Below, in pieces: positions 1 to 17,233 of a DNA stretch of 64,000 nt. The stretch spans positions 1,426,001 through 1,490,000 of the forward strand of contig ML133502.1 in the NCBI GenBank assembly GCA_003864495.1, written 5' to 3'. The stretch comes from Nemopilema nomurai. Taxonomy: Eukaryota > Cnidaria > Scyphozoa > Rhizostomeae > Rhizostomatidae. Made by a program: the position numbers and the translations under genes. The notes under the pieces were generated by a model, which was not told where the DNA came from, ran no database searches, and saw only the letters and a list, made by a program, of their open reading frames with translations. Within the stretch, counting starts at the first letter, position 1. The number at the start of each line of letters is the position of its first letter.

Positions 1-1605
1 GGTAGAGGGCTTTCACCTGGCATGAGCTAGGGCATGCTAATAGCAACCAAAGAGCATAGAAGTTGCATGGTTCAATTTGTCTGTAGCTTTGTATGGACAT
101 GAGACCTGAGACCTAGTAATACCTGAAGCCTACAATAAGACCATCTCTACATCCAAGTGACACTATGACATGCTTTTCATTCAAATTCAGACCCTTGGTA
201 GAAGATTCATTAACAGAGACTTCTAAGAATCCAACTGCTTACTCATTTTAACCAGAGGTGTGAATTCCAAATCATGTCTAGCAGATGTTGTGTGTTTTAG
301 GGGTCTGAAAGTGCCGCTTGTCATTTGGTGTTCATGGTTGTTCATGAACTAACAACTTGCTTGACAGAACCAATTAGATAATGGAAACCTTGAAACATAA
401 CATATTTGTAAAAGACAATTAAAGTTACCAAATTGAACCAAGCTACAGAAGTTAATTTGTCTCTTGCATTTTCAGGTTCTTTTTTACCATCTCAAGTGCA
501 TAGAGAAACAAATACTATCTTGTTTTTTAGCAAAGACAGATAGAGCATAGAAAGATTAGCTAGCCTAGCCATGCCCAAGGGGGAATTAACCAGCGCTAGG
601 AAGGAACACTGCATCCCATCAAAATAGACATATGCATAGAAACTCAACTAGTCTTATTGAAACACAACACCCTCTGAAAAAAAGTTTCAGTTTCATTCAT
701 TTTTACATAAGTTAAAACTTTACAAATCATTAAATTATACAAATAAAAATTGTTATATAATTAATAAAAGAATAACGATAAATGTAAAACAGTAATGTAA
801 AACAATAATGAAAAGAAAAAAATTTCATCTACATCTTTTTCTGGTTTTGTTATCTTTATTTGACATTAAAGGAGAAGCCTCCAACTTAATATGAGCACTA
901 ATCGAGAGGAGCCCCCTCCCCTCAAAAAAATTGCCATATTATTAATGTTTGAACTATTACCCTTATACCAGAGCTGTGTTCATTGGGCATAGGAAGCAGA
1001 AGTCATTAAAATGCTTTCATTTTCATTTTACAACAGACATTTTAGGCTAAGCAACAGCAACATACAGATGACCTTCCAATCACAAATGAAAGACTAAACG
1101 TAAAATTTGATAAAAAACCCCTTTAATTTAGATATGAATACTTTTATTAATGAAAGTAATCTCATTTCAGGGGGGATTGAATTCCAAGGCTTGTTCTTTA
1201 AAACTGGCGTTGCATGTGCTAGACTGATAACACATTTGGTTTATTAAAGGCTGTGTATTTTGGTTGTTCTGTGATTCTTCTAGGGCTGTCAACCACCTCC
1301 AGGTTTATTATCTTAGCTCTTGTCTCAAAAAAGTCATAATTACAAAAATTTGTTCTTTCTTATCATTTAATCGAGGGGCATGACAATTGCCTCAGTGCGA
1401 TTTATGAGTTATTTTGATACCTACATTAGTATCTAAATAATTCTTAAATAGAGCCGGGTATTCAACCTAAAATCAGTTTCGAGCTTAATACTCGAATTCC
1501 CACAAATATCTTTCCCTGTCACGACTAGGGGGTATTCGTTTATCATCTAGATACTTGCGCATGAAAACAGTCTGAAATGGACATTTTGGACGTATATACA
1601 ATATT
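1..1605. other. Non-coding stretch, no gene seen
   Basis: AT-rich sequence with no open frame of convincing coding character and no recognisable RNA gene. Short A-runs and T-runs are present. I could not assign any element here. Confidence 0.5.
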
Positions 1606-1657
1606 CATAACATAACATAACATAACATAACATAACATAACATAACATAACATAACA
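1606..1657. repeat. (CATAA)n pentanucleotide microsatellite
   Basis: About ten perfect tandem copies of CATAA, uninterrupted. It lies in non-coding DNA just downstream (on the minus strand) of a weak open frame. The uninterrupted copies suggest a young, length-polymorphic array. Confidence 0.95.
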
Positions 1658-1700
1658 AATGCTGTAATGTAGGCTATAAGCCTGTTACAGATCGCTTAAT

Positions 1701-2184
1701 CTAATTGTTGTTGTTGGTAGGGGATGCTCCTGAAAAAACATGCAAGTTAAAACATTGGAGTCCATGCGCAACGGAAAGAAACCCATTGGATGAAAACGAA
1801 TTCATGTTCAAATGAATTACCAAGTAACTGAGCACAACGAACAGATTGCCTGGTGCTTTGGGAATAAAAACAGAAATTGTAACTAAACAAGGCAAACCTT
1901 TCAAGACATAGTTTCGATACCAATATGCAGCATCCACCAAGGCGATAATAACCGAGACATAAATCAGGGACTTCGCGAACAACATTTTTCGTCTAGTGAG
2001 GGTTCACCTTCCTTCTTGTAGAGGTTATTCCAGTGTTTTCACACTGTGATTTCTCAACAGTGATCTTAACAAAGATCAGGGTTGCTCCAGTATCCAGTTC
2101 CTTTTCTGAGAGCCTCTCTTTGAGGACAATTATCGGTGATGTCATTTGGCTTTCCCCGCCTGTTTCAGAAAACTGGATTTCCAA
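1701..2184 (-). CDS. Weak minus-strand open frames, possible small membrane protein
   Basis: Two consecutive minus-strand open frames: 94 codons starting at 1985 and 63 codons starting at 2184. The downstream one begins with a hydrophobic segment (MLFAKSLIYVSVIIALVDAA) that could be a signal anchor or transmembrane helix, followed by a second hydrophobic stretch. The upstream one has a GTGAAC donor-like site near its end at about 2007. I recognise no family, the frames are short, and they may be chance openings. Listed only because the hydrophobic start is adjacent to a splice-like site. Confidence 0.15.
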
Positions 2185-3012
2185 CCTTTTACAAGCGCCA
2201 CAAAAAGCTACAAGCTAGAGTTCAAACTGCTCCGCCATATTAGAAGACAGCTTCATTTCCTGTAATCAGCAGCGGGAAGCTGAAATTGAAAGTCCAGCCG
2301 TTTCGAAACCACAAGTGCCCAGAAATTATTGCCAGGTATTATTCACCAGTTCTCCTGAAATCATGGTTTATCTGTCAACTCCCCCAGCAAACCCTAAAAC
2401 CCTGGCGCGAGCAAGCCGTGGCTCAAAGTCGTTCATGTTAAAAAAATTATGATGTTGATAAAAATTGGACTTAAGTATGGAAAGTGAAGGCGATTCTATT
2501 TATGTCTATGAACACAGGTTGTGTCCAGAACTCTTAGAATACGGATTGGTGTTTATTTTTCCAAACATAAATTAGCCAGGGGCATACTTAGCTCCTGAAA
2601 AGCGGAGGTCTGGGGAGGGACACCTTTAGAGAAAACTTTTCGTGACCGTACCCTCTAGAATCTCGGGGCAACGCCCTTTTTGCGTGCATTTTGTGCGAGA
2701 AAGATGGCTGCAACGAAACTGAAATCAGAACAGAAATGTATACTTGTAAAGTGAGATTCATGTGAGATCTTAGGAGCATAGAAAGGAAAATTCAGAATCA
2801 TCTCAAAACAGCTCGTGTGATCTTATGAAGTCATTTCAAATCAGTTTCACGCAGTTTTAAGGTAAACGGCAAATGCGGATATCTGACGCCATTTTCTTTC
2901 TCTCTTCCATTCCTGCAATCAAGATCTGCAAAAGGATCAAATTCTTGACAGTATCCCAGGCAAGCGGCTTGTTTGGGAACGGCATATCTCTTCGCTGGCT
3001 TCTCTGTCATGA

Positions 3013-4041
3013 ACCAATCAATCAATCAATCAAAAACTTTTTTAATGTGTCAAAAAATATTTAGCTTACAAGCTAATTGGGGACACAACGAAAAAAGTAT
3101 ATAAAGTTAAATTAGAGCATAAAATATGAAATTACAGTATAATTATTAAAACATAAAAAATTTCTAAAAATCCTATGTACAACTAAACTAAAGCCTGCAG
3201 TCTAAAAGAGTTTCTAAGTCCATTCTTCTTAAACATTTCTTGAATTGGGTTATTGTTGTCACCTCCTTGATAGCTCTCTTTAATTTGCTCCACAGATATG
3301 GGCCAAAGTATCTTACTGAATGTTTTCCTTCTTTTACCGTACGAAATTTCGGAATTACAAAGTTGCCGTTTCTTAATTCATAGGGAGTTTCTTTTACTGC
3401 AAACAAATCCTTTATTAAGTGTGGGGCCATGCCGTTTTTAACTTTATACATAAGTATGGCAATGTCATGAAGTCGTCTATTCTGGAGAGATGGCAGGTTT
3501 GCTTTCATAAGGAGTTATAAACAACTCTAAGGGCTTTCTCTTGGAGTCTCTCTATCTTTCTTTTATCTGCTACTTTGCAGAAGTGCCAGACTGTACTGCA
3601 ATATGTTAAGTGGGAGAGAATGGCTGACTTGTAGATTGTTAGTTTCGCATTGGTAGGTATTATATTACGAAATCTAGATAAGACACCTATTCTCTGACTC
3701 ACTCTCTTGCACAAATTGCTGATATGAGTGCCAAAAGTTAGCTCATCGTCAACCTCAACGCCAAGCAGCTTAAGACATCTTGTTTGTTCTGCTTCATTGT
3801 TTTCATCAGCCATCACTTTTATCTTTATATTGCTTTTCTTGCTATTTTGAATTACCATCGCTTGGTATTTGTTTTTGTTTGCTTTCAGATGATTGTCCTT
3901 GTACCATTGTGAGGCCGTCTTGATGTCTTTATTCAAACGCATCTCAACTTCATTACCGTTCTCTCCGGAATAATAGATTCTATGAATAATAGATTGATGA
4001 AGTGATTTTATCAAGCTTCTGGTTTGTGTTGCTTTTTGCAC
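3013..4041 (-). mobile_element. 5'-truncated non-LTR retrotransposon (LINE) fragment, inactive
   Basis: Minus-strand frames of 178 codons (3505-4041) and 106 codons (3188-3508) together match the C-terminal third of a LINE reverse transcriptase as I know the family. There is a stretch following the YADD motif (KDIKTASQWYKDNHLKANK), a thumb segment (LGVEVDDELTFGTHISNLCK), and a conserved tail (LPSLQNRRLHDIAILMYKVK). The catalytic YADD itself is missing because the element is truncated just before it. The two frames are offset by a small deletion with an in-frame TGA near 3508. The 3' end runs into a (TTGA)n-type tail at 3014-3032, as in LINE clades with microsatellite tails. The clade (CR1, L2 or jockey-like) is not resolved. 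Confidence 0.85.
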
Positions 4042-5641
4042 GTTGCATTAATTTTACGCTTCGCTGCACATACAGATAATGAGCTGATTTAAGAGATAAA
4101 AAGACTGAAAGCACATGATGTTCGTCTCTCTATTCACTTCTTTCGTTCAAATAATATTCAACTCTGAAGACTCAATAATTATTAACAACACAGGTTGTTA
4201 AAGTAGTCCCACTTTCACATTTATCCCATTTGTTTAGATGAAACGTTTTCCAAGTATCACCACAACGACTTACTCTCGCTAGTACCTGAAAATGCTGTAG
4301 ACCACAAGACAGGAAAAATAAGTACTCTAAGTTTTCAATGTGTCATTTTCTCTAACTCTTTTCAATCTAAAACTATCTTTGGATGAAATTGCGATGAAAA
4401 ACCGTTACAAGATTAGTACAAAACCCATTCATAATGCAAGATTTTACCAAATGGATGTGGTGCATATAATCTTTACAAATGTTAAGGGTGACAAAATTCA
4501 AAGGTGAAAATGTTGATAATTCTAGTTGGAGTCTCCTAGCAACCAAAAACAGTGAACCAAATCACGACGTCAAAATGGCGTTCCCTGTTCCCTAAAAATG
4601 CAGACAACTGGACCACAACTTTGCAGGCTCTGGACCAGAACCGTTTTTACTAGATCACTTTAAGGTATAAGGTCGTGGAAAAAATAGTAGAAACTTCGAT
4701 AAATTGACGTTGCTGGCGATTTGTTTGCATCTTCTGAAAAAGCAACTCTGTAGTAGAAAACCGCATCCAGGGCTAACTCCAACATGATTTGGAACGGTAT
4801 GCCAAAACTTTGCTGACTCAACGCTAGCGCCATCTTTGATGCCACTGGCAACGTGTCGGGTGATTTTACGGAATCCGGCTGGCATCACGGTTAGCGTAAT
4901 TTGGCCTCATAGACTGCATTGCGTTGAAGGGTGTATTGAGCAAACCCTTTCAAATACGTCTATAACATGGGGTAAGGTCTCGGCACATTTCTCTACACTG
5001 GGTTAAGGCGATACGCAAAGATGGAAGGCGAAGCTCATAAAAAACACCTACAGTAGTTGAATCACAGCCCCGTAATGCAAAACTAGCTTCTTCGTTGTTT
5101 CCGTTATGCGTTAGAAGAAAAATGAAGAAATCAAGTATCGTGTAATGGATCTGCTTAGCAAAATTTTAATTGGAAAAAGCCTATTGGCCAGCACTCGGAG
5201 TAACAAATTATTCCATTTTACAGCACTTCCATGATAACTTGAATTTTTTCACTTCAATACAGGTGAGACATTCTTAAATAATTTTGTTGCATTTTTGAGG
5301 GAATTCTGAAGAATATTGCTTTCAAAAGTGGGGTCAGGATCCCCATCCATTCCCCGTTTTTGGGTACGCCATGATGTTAGCACTGACATAGTTTAGTAGA
5401 AGATGTTTGCGAGAGAATGGAAAATATGTTGCATAAAAACCAAACTCAATGTCTGTCTGAGCTGAAACACAATATTTTGGTTCTCAGTCCCGCTGCTTCA
5501 ATAGCGCATTAGGAAAAATGCAAAATATATTATTGATCTTTATTTTGGCTTTCACGCAACAAAGACCATCATTTGGAGATTGAGCAGCTGCTAAATACCG
5601 GAACACCTGGAAAGCATCTAAACGAGACTGATTGAAACAAC
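4042..5641. other. Intergenic, upstream of BAG1
   Basis: No coding frame or RNA gene was recognised. Open frames at 4655-4888 on the minus strand look like chance. The last part, before 5642, should hold the BAG1 promoter and 5' UTR, but I see no clear TATA box or other defined motif. Confidence 0.45.
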
Positions 5642-8600
5642 ATGGCGGATGAGATGGGGGCAAAAAATTCTACTGACGTGAAAAAGTTCGAGGGCACTCT
5701 TGTACATGGTAAGATATGTTTGTTGAATTGTTCTAAGCTACAACAAATATTTGAGTCATTTGAAATTACTTGTAATTTGAGATTAAATTAGTATTTCAAA
5801 AGTTGGAGTATGCCCATGCCTGTACGATACCAAGAAGCTCCGCATGTATTTTGATTATAATGGTAATAACTTGCCCTGTATGTTTTTCCCTAAATAGGTT
5901 AAAATCTGATTTGCTGTCGTTTAAACGTAGTTATTGTCAACTAAGGTTTGGTAGCATCAACCCTGACCCAAGCTGATATTGGAAGGACCGTCTTTAAAGG
6001 TGTGACCTTCTCTGATTTTGGGGTGCGGCATGCACGCTGACGCAGGGAAAGCGAATAAAATGGAGGGAATTTAGCATTCAAATTCTTTTATTAAACTTGA
6101 GTATGAAAGTATGAAGCTGCAATTGTTTCGGTGTGTTCTGTCCCTCTCACTCGGATCATTTGTTTTGGGCTGCACCCTATGTTCCAAGTGGGTACCAACA
6201 CCCAGGACATGCTAGAACCTTACACAGAAGAGAAATATGGAAAAATTTGCCTGACCAAAACTTAAAATTTCTGGAAAAGGACGATTAAATAATGCTTTTT
6301 CTATATTGTGTAATCTGAATTTTTACACACTCAGGCTCGACCCCGCCTAGCAGATGGCCCTGCCCATAGTGAGCTGACAATGATAACCTAGTTGAAACAC
6401 AAGGTGAAACTTAAGAACATAGATTTTACAAAAAACAGTTTGATGTTTGAGTTTGATGTTTGAGTTTGATGGTATGGTGCCAGAGTACTAACGAGTACCC
6501 CACCCCTTCCCGACGGTCCTGGTATTGAAGAAGCCCATGTTTCATTAGTAATAGCTGGTTTATATTACTACCTAAACAGCAAACTGTTATTGTAGACATT
6601 CTTAAGTTTGGCCAAAACACACTAGGAGAATAATTGTGGTTTGGAAAAGAACTGGCCACCCTATACCATGAAAAGCAGTGGCCAAGGGGCCTCAACAGCA
6701 CATGCCCCAATATTTGATATTTAATGAGAGTTGTGTTTACCTTTACCTAATCTGAAATTTTGTTTGTAAAGTCTTAATCATCTGCTTCTGACTCAGTTGC
6801 AGTATCTTTAGTGTTTTATAACATTTTTGGTAAGCAGTCTCTGAACATTTAAAGTATTCAAAATTTTGATAAATTATTTGTTGTTGATTGCTAAATAAAA
6901 TGAAGGGATTATTGCAAATATTTACCTGTTTTGTTGTTACTATGCAAAAGGCCCTAGGAAGTACAAGATAGAACTACCAAGCCTGCAATGCACCCTTGCT
7001 GATTTATCTGATGTTATTTACGAAATTACAAATGTTCCATCTTCAAGACAGCGCCTAATTCATAAAGGTATGCACAAAACTTATTCTATCAATTTTGGAA
7101 TGCCCTTGTCATAATTTTGATCTTTTTATGCATTCATAACCTTGTATGCTAATGCCATGTTTTTGTTCCTCTTTTGTATAGATGGCCTAGCCTCATATTC
7201 TTGTCATTAATCTCAAGACCACTGCTGTTTCATATTGTTTTTTATAACTAGATCCACACATCAAGTTGCAAAATATCTTGTATTCACACATTATAATCAA
7301 ACAACATTTCGTCCAATCAATCATCAAGCTAAAACAGCTAAAACAAGGATTTGTTGACATTTATATGCAGAAATTTAACCAGAGCGTTATAATTTAACCA
7401 CATTCAAGTTTAAAGAATGCCCAATAGTGCTTTAGTCCAAACAAAATGTTGAATCTCTTGTAATTGTGGATAGATTATGAATAAAAGTTTCTAGGTGTAT
7501 AGAATACACTTTAATTAGATATAAATTAGAATTATCCTTATATGTGTTGGTCAAAATATAGTTCTTTATTCAACATGTTATGAAATTTCTATAGCTTTTT
7601 TGACCTCCAGCTGTATGCTAATCATTTTCAAGAGTATGTTGTAATATGTATCACCTATTGGAGTTGCAGAATGCACTGAATTGTTTAAGAATATTCTGAT
7701 GAACCAGGAGACTATTGAATATTTGAATACTTAATGGAATTGGCAATAAACTGCAGTTGCTCAAATTGCTTTTTCAAATTATTTTTCAGGAAAATCTTTG
7801 ACTAGAACTAATGAATCTTTGCACGACAGTTGTATCAAAAATGGAGCAAAAATAATGTTGATAGGTAAAAAGGTTGGTGTTATGTACATAGATTTAAAAG
7901 AGTCTCACAAATCACTGGGACCACTTCTTGTGCTGCCACAAATTGAGTGACGCCCTCAATAGAAGTATGTTGTTAGTCTGTTGCAATCTGTAATGTAACC
8001 AATGATTTTTGTCACATACCCATATCATTTTGGCCATATCATAACCTCTTTATGACACAACTGTCAACCCTGGATCTAGCATGAAAGGGCACAAAATAGA
8101 TGGCTGATGTTTTCGTAAGACGCTTTTACTTCATTTCCTGTTTGGGATAAAGAGTAAAAGATACATAGAAAATTGACCAGCTTTCAAGATAAGTTCACGC
8201 CCAGAAACTGTCCTGATTAGTATGTATCATATTAATAAAAATAATTTAGAAGAAAAAGAAAATTCATAATTTGTTGCTTGGAAGACTCAGAGTATGGGAT
8301 GTAACAAGTGCAACCTTTGAGCCGGGTACATCAAATTATTTTTCTCACAAAAGCAACAATAAAGTCAAAGCCAGGTCAATGCAAATTTTGTTCTCTTTAT
8401 CTGAAAAGGTGCATGATATACCTCTTAGATATGAGTCTTAGAAATATTGCATTTACAGAATGATTCTTTAGAAGAAACCTTGCTTGTTTCAATACGCAAA
8501 GTAGAAAATGATGTGAGGATTACTGAAGGGAAGTTTGCTGAAACAGAAAATGAATTCTTATCTTTGAAACAGGTATAAATCTTTTTTCGACAATCAATAA

Positions 8601-10253
8601 TATATTTAAACCTGAGTTATTGTAGTAATAGTATTATATGTATATGTATAGTATATGTATGTATTTTTGTAGTATGTATATTTTTAACATCTGAATAAGT
8701 ATAGTGAATGATAGCCTTTCGAGAACTTGGTTAAGTTTAATATATTTTTATTTCATAAGTATAATATTTTATAGCATATCATATCGAGCACCATATGGGA
8801 AAAACCACAGCACAAACTTATTAAATACGATATACTTATAATGTATATATTTTATTTAATACACTATTTTCTAAGTACGACTTATTTTGATCAATTACTG
8901 AGTCAAACGCCTAAGTTTGAGGACTAGGAAATATGCCAAAGAAGGAGTTCTTGAAAAAATTAATAAAGCCATTGCAAACTGACTTCACTCAATTTGAAGG
9001 GTTATCTAGACCACGAAATGACAAGGCAGTCGCTGAATGATATGGAGAAAATGCTAAAACGTCACGATCTCACCTTCATGAAATGCATCGAAAAGTTAGA
9101 TTCAATGGTATTTATTGGTTTGGTTTTTTCAATCAATGTATTTTGTGATAGGTTTGCGATGTATCCTCCAAGAAAGCTTATTGATTCTTTGATGATGATT
9201 TCGAGGATAATGAAACTGAGAATACAGTTGTTTGCCTGCTCGTCTTTTTGTAATTTTGTTTTGTTTTGGAAAGAATCAATGCACATGCATATTTAATGAA
9301 AATTTGATATGAATGAAAGGATCAATGTATGTATACTTACGTATGTTGTTGATATTTTTGTGCAATATGCGTGCAGTCGGTTTTTTTCTTTAAAGAATTA
9401 TTGCAGTTTATACTTGTTGTATATAAGCAAGGCCAGTATAAACAAAAAGGCGTGAGATAATTTGAATGAAAGTACTGCAAAACACTGCCTTCATATTAAT
9501 TTCAAATTCTAGTTAAATGAGTTTTTAAATTGTATTTGAACCCGTTTGTATTTGAAAAGTGTTTTTCCCTTCATTATTTACTGTTAAATGGCCATTTCTT
9601 TTCTGTTTTTCTCCAAATAAAGGAAATCGACTCAGCACACCAAGAAGCCAAAGCAATGCGAAGAAGTGTGATCAAGACAGTTCAGGTAAGGCGAATGCTT
9701 TGTCAACACACTTGCCCGTGTACGACCTAAGGATTGATTTCGACAATGGTTATTTAAAGGAAACATAGGTCATAAATCATGAAGGAGAATAGACTCTTCG
9801 CTGAATGTCCCTTTTTGGTGAATTTGGACGTTTTCACAACAGGTTGATTGACTCTGGAAATAGGTGACCCTGGAAATCATTTTGTAAGCCATGGAATATC
9901 ATGGTCATGTAATATCAAAGCTTCAATATCTCGTGTCTCGCAGTTGTGCAAATTCGTTTGATCATCTAGTAAATATTTTGCATCTTTTAATCAACCTACT
10001 AGATATAAGGAAATGGGGTAATGCTATTTTGTTCTTTTTTAGCAATTTATTATGCGGTACGGCTACTTCTTTTCTGGTGTTGATTCTATTATGAAACCAG
10101 GCATACAAAGAAATATTTTAGCGAGAAACACGAGATATTCTTATTTTGTCTGATTTATATATAGTATCATTATTGCTTTTGCAGAAGTTACACGATAAAT
10201 TGGATAATTTCGAAGGAGAGCTAAAGGAATTTCGCGCTGATAAATCATTTTGA
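5642..10253 (+). CDS. BAG1: BAG family molecular chaperone regulator 1 (BAG1), complete, 7 exons
   Basis: Nucleotide-exchange cochaperone that binds the Hsp70/Hsc70 ATPase domain through its BAG helices and can link Hsp70 clients to the proteasome through a ubiquitin-like domain. Exons: 5642-5708, 6951-7067, 7790-7872, 8459-8572, 9000-9107, 9623-9685, 10185-10253. All junctions are GT-AG and phases agree, giving 206 aa, close to the short human isoform. Residues about 25-89 form the ubiquitin-like domain, ending in the family's characteristic MLIGKK. Residues about 92-185 form the BAG three-helix bundle (LDHEM...FMKCIEKLDSM, then the charged helix MRRSVIKTVQKL). The start is the first ATG in a favourable context (AACATGGCG). 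Exon 5 begins after AG at 8998-8999, in the only frame that keeps the BAG helix open. The short C-terminal tail ends FRADKSF. Nothing appears broken. Confidence 0.9.
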
Positions 10254-10685
10254 GCAGTATGCTACGACACAGCCTCGTTTTCGAAACGCGTTCAATTCAG
10301 TTCGACAGGTTCTCTACCAGATAAAGCTTCTGTCAGTATGCCGTTTACTCGTAGTTCGTGTCCATTGCAAGCAAGTAGCCTCAAGTAGAAGCCCATTTGC
10401 AATCAATAGACGAAGTGCATCTAGATTGAGTGTTGATACACTGCAAGGCCATTTTCAATGTGCAAATTGTGACAAGTAGCCTTTTTATCCCTTTTGAATG
10501 CTTGCCTGTTTTGATTCTCTGTGTGATGTGTAACACCACAAGTCTCCTTCGGTTTGATGCAGCATTTCTGTTTGTAGATGTACAGTTAATATTGGCCTTA
10601 GGCAACTGCTCATATCTGCTACGTAGGATCGGTACTGTACCGCATTTAAGTAGAATGTGTCCTTCATTTTCGAAGGAAGTGAATT

Positions 10686-10790
10686 AATTGTCATCAAATG
10701 AATTGTCATCAAATGAATTGTCATCGAATGAATTGTTGTCAAATGAATTGTTGTCGAATGAATTGTCATCGAATGAATTGTCATTGGATG
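10686..10790. repeat. 15-bp minisatellite (AATTGTCATCAAATG-type), about 7 copies
   Basis: Seven imperfect tandem copies of a 15-bp unit start about 430 bp after the BAG1 stop, probably in or near its 3' UTR. Units differ by TCATC/TTGTC and AAATG/GAATG variants. Because the unit is a multiple of three it produces a spurious repetitive minus-strand frame, which I do not regard as a gene. Confidence 0.9.
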
Positions 10791-11683
10791 AATATGCACT
10801 GTTTGTTGTGACTTCTTGTGCTGCATTTGCTTAAATGATTAACCTAATCTTAGAAAAGCCAAAAGTTGTGTTTTCCTTTCGGATTTTTGAAACACAAGAT
10901 GCTTTATCAAATTTTTCGTCAAATTTACTTGTCAATTTTTGCCCTTGTTTGACTCATTTAGCAATGTTCATGGGCAACACTGACTCGCCTTCCAGCCATT
11001 TTAATTAGAGACTGTACAAACTGACTTGACACATGCATTCTACCGCCCATCTCTATGTGAAATAACTAAAGTGCAATATATATTTTGCATGTCTGCAAAT
11101 GCATGGGTTGTATTTAAATTTAGGTTCTCTATTGCCAAATCGCTAACTTTTCATTTCTTTTGATACTGTTTAAAGAGAAGGCGGTGCAGATATGAGCAAT
11201 GGCTACTTCGTCATGCGTAAGCCATTTTTAGAATCACTTTACTGTCTATCAAAATTAACGAGAACCTAAAAAAGAACTTTCACTATTATCTTAGATAGAA
11301 CCAAAAAAAGTAGAGATTCGACGTTTATCACAGACGAGTGGTGATGGAAAAATCAAGTATGGCACTGTAACACGCCTTTCAATGGAAGTGATAGGTTTCT
11401 CACGAAAAAAAACAGATGCCCGTTTAAAGCGAAATTACACTAGTCTCCATTAGCGTAAATTCTACAGATGAATAGTGTATTAATATGCATTTTCCAATAA
11501 AAATAGCAAAGTATTTTTTGAGACAGACGCTTCGAAGTTCCTTGTTCTAGAGCATCAATTGTTTCGTTGCCCGGAAACAAGATGCCTCTTTTTGAGAATC
11601 GAAACCGAGACTAGAGCGTCATTCCTGTTTGGGCCTAGGATATTTTCTAAAGTAAGTTACCTTTGGGACACTGAAGCAAAGAA

Positions 11684-17233
<5,550 letters not shown>

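Noticed and set aside
1606..1657. (CATAA)n as a CRISPR or telomere-like array
   Set aside because: No spacers, and the unit is not a telomeric repeat; it is a simple microsatellite.
10485..10826. Minus-strand frame with TIH-x-MTIH repeats
   Set aside because: It is produced by the 15-bp minisatellite downstream of BAG1 and has no family resemblance.
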